Source: Tetrapisispora phaffii CBS 4417
Lineage: Eukaryota > Ascomycota > Saccharomycetes > Saccharomycetales > Saccharomycetaceae
Direction: 5' to 3'
NCBI RefSeq assembly: GCF_000236905.1
Contig: NC_016529.1
Span: forward strand, 434,001 to 498,000
Length of the DNA: 64,000 bases
The notes under the pieces were generated by a model. It was not told the DNA's origin and did not search any database. It saw only the letters and a program-made list of their open reading frames with translations. A program made the translations under genes and the position numbers. Positions 39,562-47,397 of the stretch are shown here, piece after piece. Numbering within the stretch: position 1 is the stretch's first letter; every line of letters begins with the position of its first letter.

Positions 39562-41043
39562 CTATTTCTTCTGGTTTTTTGGGTATTCTGTCTTTGTTTG
39601 TTTATTGTTTTGTGTTGTCTTTGGGTGATTTGAATCCCATTTCACATTAGATCGCCATTTGGAGTTCTTTTTTTGATCAGTGCCAGATGAGTTTGAAGAT
39701 ACTTCTTGACTAGTATTACCAATCTTAGTATTTGCTCGCTGATTATTGTTAGATTTCACTTGAGAAATCTTTTGATTGTCATTTAGTTCAATTCCCTTAA
39801 TTTGTTGAGTTGCATTTATACTCGTAGCTAGCTCTACTGGATTTGACTTAGTGATTTCAGAATTTGTCTGTGCATTTGGCTTTGTTGTTACCAAGGTGCT
39901 GATTTTAATGTCTGGATCGATGTTTAAACTGAACTGTATCATATCATCTAGGGTTATCACATTAGTTAGATCAAAATGCTTGAGCGAATCCGTACTATAG
40001 TAAGTTTCTGCCATTTTGGTATATACGATTGCAGCAATATTTGGAGTACAGATTTTTTCAGATAATTTAATGATTCTTAAGAAATAAGATTTAACACTTT
40101 CATTCTCAGTCGGTATTATCTCCAGTAACTCTTTAGTTCTATTCTTATCAAGCTGTCTAAAGTCAACAAATCTATAAAGATTGTAAAGACAAATGGACCA
40201 AGGCTCTAGAGATCCATTACTGAAATACATCTTAGTGCTTTTACCACGATAATAACGTGATAAGTGAGCCGACCAATCGTGATATCTCACATCATTCTCT
40301 ATTAGATACTCTTGTATCTCTAACAAATTTTGAATTGGAGGATTGTTTTGGATATCCACATCGTCAATATCAAAAATCATACTCTTTCTCAATGGCTTAC
40401 TTTCAATATCATCCAGAGAGCAATTGCAACCTTTCAGTCTTTCATCATCTTCATAAATAATCAAAGATGGCTCACGTAAAGAAATAGCTTCCAAGACTTT
40501 ATCAACTCTGCTGTTCTTAACTTTTCTCGGTTCCTTGCCTTTATTATAAACAGACACTTCATCGTTTTCAGGCATATCACTATAAGCGGGTTGATCTACA
40601 ATATCATACACAGCTGGTTTGCTTCTTACTAACTTATTAACCTTTAAATTGTTTTCAAAATTCATGATTCCTTTAGCAACTTTCGAGTTGTGCCTAGTAG
40701 TCCCAAGCGTCTTTAAATCATTGCCCCTTGGTGTCCCACTTACTTTCAATCCCAACTCCCTTTGCAAATCTTGAATATTCATCTGCTGTACTGCATTAAC
40801 ACTACGTATCATATTAACTTCTCTCTCAATGGCTTGTTTACTCTCTTCCAATGTTTTAATCTTAGTGTTCATAGTGCTCATATGAACTATGCATTTCTCT
40901 AGCAACGAAATAATATCAGGAGAGTTAGAACCCATACCCTTGTCAGTGAAGTAGACTAGTTTCTCATTAACATGGTCAATTTTAGATTGTAGTTCTGAAA
41001 GGTCCTCAGAACTCACTGAAACGTTGGATGCTCTTCTCACCAT
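39562..41043 (-). CDS. Orphan protein with Gag-capsid-like core; possible domesticated retrotransposon gag
   Basis: A 493-aa intact ORF. Residues 15-100 are heptad-rich (LQSKIDHVNEKLVYF, MNTKIKTLEESKQAIEREVNMI), suggesting a coiled coil. Residues 110-235 are charged and low in complexity. Residues about 238-380 resemble a retrotransposon capsid in pattern: W257, a PWSICLYNLYRFVDF helix, LLEIIPTENESVKSYFLRIIKLSEKI (compare the P/S-V-x-Y-x-x-R helix of Gag C-terminal domains), then AAIVYTKMAETYY. The tail is Asn/Gln/Lys-rich and basic (457-493), like the nucleic-acid-binding end of Ty1-type Gag, without a CCHC zinc knuckle. No protease, reverse transcriptase or LTR adjoins it. S. cerevisiae has no gene of this kind between CBC2 and CTI6. 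The Gag assignment is pattern-based inference; a lineage-specific coiled-coil protein is the alternative. Confidence 0.55.
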   Translation of the reverse strand: MVRRASNVSVSSEDLSELQSKIDHVNEKLVYFTDKGMGSNSPDIISLLEKCIVHMSTMNTKIKTLEESKQAIEREVNMIRSVNAVQQMNIQDLQRELGLKVSGTPRGNDLKTLGTTRHNSKVAKGIMNFENNLKVNKLVRSKPAVYDIVDQPAYSDMPENDEVSVYNKGKEPRKVKNSRVDKVLEAISLREPSLIIYEDDERLKGCNCSLDDIESKPLRKSMIFDIDDVDIQNNPPIQNLLEIQEYLIENDVRYHDWSAHLSRYYRGKSTKMYFSNGSLEPWSICLYNLYRFVDFRQLDKNRTKELLEIIPTENESVKSYFLRIIKLSEKICTPNIAAIVYTKMAETYYSTDSLKHFDLTNVITLDDMIQFSLNIDPDIKISTLVTTKPNAQTNSEITKSNPVELATSINATQQIKGIELNDNQKISQVKSNNNQRANTKIGNTSQEVSSNSSGTDQKKNSKWRSNVKWDSNHPKTTQNNKQTKTEYPKNQKK

Positions 41044-41643
41044 TTTATTTACCTGTTTGTTTCAAACTCTCAATACAGTTTGGAGACCAAAGTATAGCAA
41101 TGACTGTCTCTGACTACAATAGCATGTTCCCTACATAAATTGCACAACTGTCATATCTATACATAAAGTTTCAATTACTTTGCAATAACTTTATTTAAAC
41201 ATTGTTCTACTTGACACATCGACTAATTGACGCGTGCACCTTCATGTCCATTTTAGATGACCCATTAGTTCGAATAATGTATAATTAGTTCAACTTTGGG
41301 TTGTAGTAAATTATGAATACAAACTTTATAATTAAAGCAACGTTCTACATTGATTTGATTAGCCAGACACGATTGACCAGTATAGTGAATCTTATTTACG
41401 AATAATATCGTTCAATTCTATCTTGGCGAAATATAATTGTTGTACATGTCATAAGGCTTCGATGTTTAGAACAACCTCCATCGTTGAGGTGTCACACTGT
41501 ATATTTAGTTAGGAACTTGCAGATTACTGTGGGCTATGTATTTGGTTGAACAGGAGTCATGCTAATGCCCAAAACCCGGTGTACAATTTGCCTTTTGGAG
41601 AACTTCTGTCTTCCTACGATATCTAGAAGTAATACAGAAAATA
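41044..41643. other. Upstream region of the Gag-like ORF
   Basis: 600 bp with no recognisable ORF. ACGCGT (MCB-like) occurs at 41230-41235, about 190 bp before the ORF start. I searched for a tRNA-iMet-type primer-binding site and TGTTG...CAACA ends and found no convincing pair. Confidence 0.45.
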
Positions 41644-42054
41644 TTACAACACTTCACAATAATACATAATCTGGCGGATAGCGTCTAAAGTATATGCAAA
41701 ATGCAATATGAATGGACATCCACCAAAAAATGATACAAAATAAATTAATACTTGCGAATCTTTGTCTGAAGAACTCAAGTGGTTATTTGTAACCTCAGCA
41801 GTCAAGGTGATGTTATTATCTTCAGTAGTATTGTTATTTGAATTCGGACATACTTTTTTAATAGCAATCGACCAATTCTCGATGTGTGATATATACAGTA
41901 ATAGATAATATATGTAACTAATGAAGTGAGCGATTGCTTGTCTTATATAACTGTAATCTTGTATTAGTTTATGTGGAGAAACAAGCTTATGTTGGGTAGT
42001 TCCAACATCTAAGTTAGTGTCATTAGCCACTTCAGTTGCTCTAGTATAGTCCAT
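41644..42054 (-). CDS. Orphan ORF, 136 aa, two possible membrane segments
   Basis: A complete ATG-to-stop ORF with no family I recognise. Hydrophobic stretches lie near residues 40-58 (AIAHFISYIYYLLLYISHI) and 102-122 (VLIYFVSFFGGCPFILHFAY). Between them is a polar Asn/Thr loop with NNT and NIT sequons. Predicted topology would be a two-pass hairpin. It is on the same strand as the Gag-like gene, 600 bp upstream of it, and together they fill the space where S. cerevisiae-type genes (TOS8, PPQ1) would be expected. It may be a young gene, a decayed fragment or chance. Confidence 0.35.
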   Translation of the reverse strand: MDYTRATEVANDTNLDVGTTQHKLVSPHKLIQDYSYIRQAIAHFISYIYYLLLYISHIENWSIAIKKVCPNSNNNTTEDNNITLTAEVTNNHLSSSDKDSQVLIYFVSFFGGCPFILHFAYTLDAIRQIMYYCEVL

Positions 42055-42814
42055 CTTCTTTATAGTTAAATAATCGATTGATTCTTTTATTAGTGTAATT
42101 AAACTATTCTATATAGAGTTAGATGCCCTCCTTATATATGAGTTGAACTGACAGTTGAATGAACATGTGTACGTGTTCATTCATCCTCCTAAGATCTTTA
42201 GTGCTGTATTGTACATCTGTGTTTATCGCGTAGCCATTTACATTGTAGTGAGAAATTTTCACCTACCACTTGGAAGATTGTTCTAGACCTTCTTTCCATT
42301 AGTAAGTGATCTATTAGTTCTGGACTCAAAGTGTCATAAACACTTAGTTCTGTCACATACACTACAATAATTCTGACAGTGATCTATTAGTTCTGGACTC
42401 AAAGTGTCATAAACTCTTAGTTCTGTCACATACACTACAATAATTCTGACAGTTTATTCACTTCACTAGAATACTTTAATGAATCTCGTGTGGATATTGG
42501 TTCTGTAAAAATATATGTCTACCAATAGCATTACAGGGTCGACTAAACTGCAACTGGATGCTTACTCAATTAGTTAACACCCAATTCAGAAAATATTTAG
42601 TATACAATTATACTAATGCATACTTCAAATTCAGACAATTGCCTCAAATTCTGATAAGGAACAATGACGATAATTATTCTGGTAGTAACAGTTGTGCTGG
42701 AGATCATACAAACAATAGCCTGCCCAGTAATACGTTAACATTTAGCATTCTGTTGAGATTATGTTACAGTAACTGTATAATGTTCGTATAAATAAATAAC
42801 CTTGTAAATTTCTT
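42055..42814. other. Spacer with tandem duplication upstream of tRNA-Glu
   Basis: 760 bp, AT-rich. A 73-bp tandem duplication occupies 42306-42453. A 77-codon plus-strand ORF (42558-42791) ends just before the tRNA; I see no reason to believe it is expressed. Confidence 0.45.
42306..42453 (+). repeat. Tandem duplication, two copies of a 73-bp unit
   Basis: The unit beginning GTGATCTATTAGTTCTGG at 42306 recurs at 42379 with a single difference (A at 42342, T at 42415). The second copy ends at 42451, with two further bases matching. Such high identity implies a recent duplication. It lies about 360 bp upstream of the tRNA gene. Confidence 0.92.
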
Positions 42815-42886
42815 TCCGATATAGTGTAACGGCTATCACATTACGCTTTCACCGTAGAGACCGGGGTTCGACTCCCCGTATCGGAG
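42815..42886 (+). tRNA. tRNA-Glu (UUC)
   Basis: 72 nt, no intron. The acceptor arm pairs TCCGATA with TATCGGA, followed by G as discriminator. The B box is GGTTCGACTCC. The anticodon loop CTTTCAC gives the anticodon TTC at 42848-42850. The sequence differs from S. cerevisiae tRNA-Glu(UUC) at two positions I can see, forming a compensated pair in the anticodon stem (TTACG/CGTAG against TCACG/CGTGG). A run of nine T at 42887-42895 is the Pol III terminator. The CCA end is not encoded, as usual in eukaryotes. Confidence 0.98.
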
Positions 42887-42895
42887 TTTTTTTTT
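42887..42895 (+). terminator. Pol III terminator of tRNA-Glu
   Basis: Nine consecutive T residues begin directly after the last base of the tRNA. Confidence 0.9.
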
Positions 42896-43347
42896 ATCTT
42901 TGTTTTAGACGCTTTCCTTGCATAATCATTGTCTTAAGCATACATATACATAATAATATCCCAAAACATGCAACTTGCATATATCTTACCGACTAACCAT
43001 GTATTTGTCAGCACTCCAGTAAAATCCTTCATTCTTGCTATTGCCATCATCTTTATAAGCTGTTTGCTAAACTGAACGATTTTTCAATTTTTTAGGGCAT
43101 TGAATATTTCAAAAACATACAACTGAGAACTTTAATAACAATATTTGTATTGCAATTTGTTTAAAACAATCAGTTCATTAAATATTGATCTGTTACTTGT
43201 GTTTGCCAGTGAAGCTAATTGTGCTATCAGTTTTCTATTTTGTTTATATCATACGATTGTTGAGTTGCTATAAGAAGTAACGAAAGGGCTAGTTTTTTTT
43301 TCAGAAAGCTTGGACTTTTTAATATACGTAACTAGAGTTATTTCAAG
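42896..43347. other. CTI6 promoter region
   Basis: About 450 bp between the tRNA and CTI6. AT-rich with no ORF or sharp motif seen. Confidence 0.45.
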
Positions 43348-44919
43348 ATGTCTAAAGAAAGTTATACCGAGGCAAGTGGAATAGAGAAGACTATTGCTGA
43401 GTCTGCCGATGCTAGAAACGATGGGGACGCAACTTTGGAGCGTCAGGAGGGAAAAGTTTTGCCTGAACAAGATATTGGTGATGTAGTTGAAGAAGAGGAT
43501 GATGATGGGGAGACACGTTGTATATGTAATGAGATCGATCCTCCCGATGAATCAGGTCTTTATATTCAATGTGAGACTTGTGGGGTTTGGCAACATGGTT
43601 TCTGTGTTGGTATTAATGAAGGTGAGGATTCTACGTTGGACAAATATTGGTGTGAACAATGTAAACCGGAATTACATGATGTGTACACGGTTCCTAATGG
43701 AGATTCAATGAGATCACATTATTTACCGATACAGAACAAAAGAAATAAAAACGACAGGAAAAAGAGGAGTGAACGAACTAGAAGTAATAGAGAAGAAAAT
43801 GATTCAAAGCGAAACGACGAGGAAGCAGCATCGAATAGTAGCACTAGGTCTAGATCAGCAAATTCATCTACTATCAGAGAACACAGGAATCAAGAATATG
43901 AAGCTAAGATTGAAGATGATCCTAGTACCAACCAGGACGATGATACCAGAAATGACAATATACAGGACCCACCAGAGGATAATCAAGATGAACAAGATTA
44001 TGAAATATCAAAACGCGATAAATCAGCTAATGGTGATGAAAATGACATTAAAGATGAAGAGGACGGTGACAATTCTACTAATGATAACTCCAGAAGATCT
44101 CAGAATAGAAAGAGAGCAACATTATCTGCAAGGGAGGAAAAACAATATCAGCTAATGTTAGAGAAGGCCATCAATGAAAGTAGAAGAACTTCAAATCCGG
44201 AAAAACAGGATAATGAGATTGATTTTGATACAAAGGATAAAGATAATGGTGACGTAGAAAATCAATATTCAGAATCAAATAGTACTACAACTTTGAAAGT
44301 TAGTGATAATAACTTTGGTGCAAACCAAGTTGGGTTGGAGGAAACTCCATCGTCTCTTGAAGGATTGGAAAATAAAACATTAGAAACAGAACTTGAGTCA
44401 GAAAGGCAATACAGAAGGAGAACTAACAATAGATCGGATATAGTATCCTCTGATGATACAGAAGGAACTCCAAATTTAACCGACTCTTCTATCAGATCAT
44501 TAGGATCAACCGGGAAAAGAAGTTCTGGAAGAAAATCGCAGAAGGTAATAAAAAGAGCTGGTAGAAAAAGTATAAAATCTGCAATAACAAATGCTGCCTC
44601 TACTAATAATAGATTTGAACCAGATGTAAACAAACCAGTAAAACCAAGATTACCACCGCAAAGAACTTCAATGAAGGAGATGAAGAGAAGAGTTGCTGCC
44701 ATACTAGAGTTTATATCAAGAACCCAATGGGAATTAAATGAAGAACAAGAATCAAAGGAAGATTTAGTCAGGTTTGTGGAGAATCAGCAGTTTATACAAC
44801 AAGTTGAATCCATTTACGAGACGTCAAATAAAAATCTAAAGTTGATGGATGAATTGACCAGGGATCTTTTACTTTGGGGGGATAAATATAATAGTTATTC
44901 TTCAAATAGTAATGAATAA
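43348..44919 (+). CDS. CTI6: PHD-finger subunit of the Rpd3L histone deacetylase complex, Cti6
   Basis: 523 aa. An acidic N-terminus leads to a C4HC3 PHD finger at 57-106: C58, C60, C75, C78, H83, C86, C102, C105 (TRCICNEIDPPDESGLYIQC, WQHGFCVGIN, KYWCEQC). PHD fingers of this type read methylated H3K4. Then follow a long charged disordered region (about 120-440) and a conserved helical C-terminus (KEMKRRVAAILEFISRTQWELNEEQ, about 430-480). In S. cerevisiae Cti6 links Rpd3L with Tup1-Cyc8 and SAGA at iron- and glucose-controlled genes. Homologue of YPL181W. Confidence 0.93.
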   Translation: MSKESYTEASGIEKTIAESADARNDGDATLERQEGKVLPEQDIGDVVEEEDDDGETRCICNEIDPPDESGLYIQCETCGVWQHGFCVGINEGEDSTLDKYWCEQCKPELHDVYTVPNGDSMRSHYLPIQNKRNKNDRKKRSERTRSNREENDSKRNDEEAASNSSTRSRSANSSTIREHRNQEYEAKIEDDPSTNQDDDTRNDNIQDPPEDNQDEQDYEISKRDKSANGDENDIKDEEDGDNSTNDNSRRSQNRKRATLSAREEKQYQLMLEKAINESRRTSNPEKQDNEIDFDTKDKDNGDVENQYSESNSTTTLKVSDNNFGANQVGLEETPSSLEGLENKTLETELESERQYRRRTNNRSDIVSSDDTEGTPNLTDSSIRSLGSTGKRSSGRKSQKVIKRAGRKSIKSAITNAASTNNRFEPDVNKPVKPRLPPQRTSMKEMKRRVAAILEFISRTQWELNEEQESKEDLVRFVENQQFIQQVESIYETSNKNLKLMDELTRDLLLWGDKYNSYSSNSNE

Positions 44920-45105
44920 TGCATATGAAACATTTTTTCAATGTCATCCAAAATTACGAACTATCATAAATTACAAAATTACTTATGGCCCCCCTCAAAG
45001 TATTTTCTGAGCATATGTACATTCTATCCTATTATATTCTGTAGATAATGTAATATTAAATCTAACTATTTAAAAGTTATCATTAATTTAACTATATAAT
45101 TGTAT
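44920..45105. other. Convergent intergenic CTI6-VPS45
   Basis: Under 190 bp of shared 3' flank. No feature. Confidence 0.5.
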
Positions 45106-46911
45106 TTAATCGTTTATAGAATTTAGATAATCCTTAGTTGACAAAATATCAGTACCACCTAATATCAATCTTATATTACCTTCTGAGCTTTTCATAGCTT
45201 CATTAAATTCATGAACTAGTCTCGATTCTTCAAATGTAACACCACCAACCATAAATATTACTACATCTTGAATTGGGTAATTGTTTGATGCCTTTTTATC
45301 CTTCTCAGAAGAGATAAAGCTATATTTTTTGGATGAATGGATGCTATTTTGTGATAACTGAGTCAGAAATTCAGAAATTTCTGGAATATGCTGCATATAT
45401 ACATTATTGGACGTTGAACCACTCTTCTTATCATTCCTGCCCATTCTACTATTAAAACGTTTGGCAAGCTCACTCAATAGATCTTCTTTCTCTTTCTTAT
45501 CTGAATTGCCATTGCTCGAGTCATTAGACTTACGCAACTTACCTTTATCGTTTGCCATCAAATGGAAATGATGTACAAAATTGATTTCTTCGATGGATAA
45601 ACCAGAATTTTGGAGATTATTTATTAAGCTACTAAATTTTTGTTGGTTTGCATCGCCGATGCAGCTACGCAGTATGTAGATGCATGATAGTTTCATTTTA
45701 TAATAGTTATTCAATTTTTCTGTGGGCTGCAATAATAATTGGAAAAGCTGTCGAGTTACAGTCTCATCGTTGTCATGAACAGCAATATTCTGTTCCAATT
45801 CACTTAATTCCCAAATGTCTTGTGTTTGCAATTGTCTATCTAATTCACCAACTATGGACATATGTTTTGCAACATTACCTGATAGTTTTTTAAATTCTGG
45901 GTATTTTTCAATGAAGTTTTTAATATCCTCCAAACTACCAATTTGACTGTTAGATTTTGTTTTGTCCTTATATACTGAGACGTATTGTTTAACTTTATCA
46001 CCTAAATCACCAAAGTTTAAGTGCATGGTTTCTTTATAAAAAGGATCCTCTCTTGGGGATAACGTTACTTTTGCTAATTCCTTGTCAATTCCTGGTACAT
46101 TTGATAAATCTACAACATTCCTTTTAATTCCAATGTATTCTTTAATCATAGATTGATATGTCCAAGGTTGTAAAAGGGGTGTCAATGGATCGTTTTTACG
46201 ATCTAGAATAACAAGCAGTGGTTTAGAATCTCTGGCAGGGAAATCAAATAGTGTCTTCGCATTTTGATCGATTTCATTACTCACTTCTTTTGCTAGTTTT
46301 GCAGCTAACTTACTATTATTTTCGAAGACAATCTCTGGCTTCAACTTTAGTGATAACAGTAAAGATATTAATGAATTTGTAATATTTTCTAAACCAGCTT
46401 CATTCCAAACTAATGTTTGATTTGAATACAATTTGTTGGATGGCGTGTCCAGAGAGAATAAGTCATCATTGAATATTTGGTAGTCTTGGAAGATTTCTTC
46501 TACTTTGACGACTACTTCTAAATTATCAGCTTGTGCTAGTCTTTCCAATTGTGATTTTGAGACAAAGTTATTGAAATAAATATAGTACTCCGCATACTTT
46601 GGATTCATCAACTCATCTATTAATAATTGCATAGTCTCTTCTGTAGGTTTTACATATACGATACATTTGACATATCTCATTGTATTTCTGTTCCTGTTTT
46701 CAATGCTTTCAATTAAGTATATATCCTTAGATAATAGTTCGCTTTGAGTGGTGCAAACAGAAATCGTAGGAACAGTGTTCTTATCTAAAAGCAAAGCCTT
46801 AAGTTTTGGAACATCATGATCTTGGGTCAAATTGTTCTGAGTACTCTTTAATCTAGATTCAGATTTAGAGATCCGGTTGATATAATAGTTTGCAACTTCA
46901 AATAAATTCAT
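45106..46911 (-). CDS. VPS45: Sec1/Munc18 protein Vps45
   Basis: 601 aa (S. cerevisiae about 577). The N-terminus MNLFEVANYYINRISKSESRLK and LLLDKNTVPTISVCTTQSELLSKDIYLIE are diagnostic. FDFPARDSKPLLVILDRKNDPLTPLLQPWTYQSMIKEYIG carries the SM-family core, and the end reads QDVVIFMVGGVTFEESRLVHEFN followed by IRLILGGTDILSTKDYLN. It binds the syntaxins Tlg2 and Pep12 and is needed for SNARE assembly in Golgi-to-endosome traffic. The extra length is a Ser/Asn/Lys-rich insert near 440-500. It occupies the YGL095C position, between two chromosome XVI-series genes. Confidence 0.95.
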   Translation of the reverse strand: MNLFEVANYYINRISKSESRLKSTQNNLTQDHDVPKLKALLLDKNTVPTISVCTTQSELLSKDIYLIESIENRNRNTMRYVKCIVYVKPTEETMQLLIDELMNPKYAEYYIYFNNFVSKSQLERLAQADNLEVVVKVEEIFQDYQIFNDDLFSLDTPSNKLYSNQTLVWNEAGLENITNSLISLLLSLKLKPEIVFENNSKLAAKLAKEVSNEIDQNAKTLFDFPARDSKPLLVILDRKNDPLTPLLQPWTYQSMIKEYIGIKRNVVDLSNVPGIDKELAKVTLSPREDPFYKETMHLNFGDLGDKVKQYVSVYKDKTKSNSQIGSLEDIKNFIEKYPEFKKLSGNVAKHMSIVGELDRQLQTQDIWELSELEQNIAVHDNDETVTRQLFQLLLQPTEKLNNYYKMKLSCIYILRSCIGDANQQKFSSLINNLQNSGLSIEEINFVHHFHLMANDKGKLRKSNDSSNGNSDKKEKEDLLSELAKRFNSRMGRNDKKSGSTSNNVYMQHIPEISEFLTQLSQNSIHSSKKYSFISSEKDKKASNNYPIQDVVIFMVGGVTFEESRLVHEFNEAMKSSEGNIRLILGGTDILSTKDYLNSIND

Positions 46912-47397
46912 CTGACTCTTTTATCTCGTTACTCAATAATTATGGTTCTGTACCAATCGATTTCTAATTACTTTAAATTGCTAATTGCGTTTACTTGGGT
47001 TAGTATTTAATAATAAGATAGCAAACTTTAATTATATTTGTATCATAAACCATATCTTATCCTCCTTTTCTTATGACAGTTGCTAGCATTGATTTTAAAT
47101 TTCCTGTCGAAGGTTTACCTTATTGTTTTGAAAAATGAACGATATGCTAATAATTGAAAAGTTAACTATAGCCAAATGTATTAAAATTTATATTTAAAAG
47201 GAACAGAGCAGGATATTATTTGATCCACAAAATGATTAACGAACATAGTACAATATATGATCACTCATAACAGTGTATCTTATTTGGGAAATTCAAGCAA
47301 GGCTTGGCACTTTAAGATTTCGATACAATTTACACATCTTTATTGGATTGGTTCCTATAAATAAAGGGAAAGGTGACTCGAATAAGGTATTAATATA
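46912..47397. other. Divergent promoter region VPS45-TCO89
   Basis: About 485 bp of AT-rich spacer. No strong motif or ORF recognised. Confidence 0.45.

Noticed and set aside
42480..42791. Possible inverted diverged copy of the 136-aa orphan (shared TTAGTTA, AATTC and GCTG anchors at similar spacing)
   Set aside because: Position-by-position comparison of the 70 bases between anchors gave about 25 matches, little above chance for this composition.
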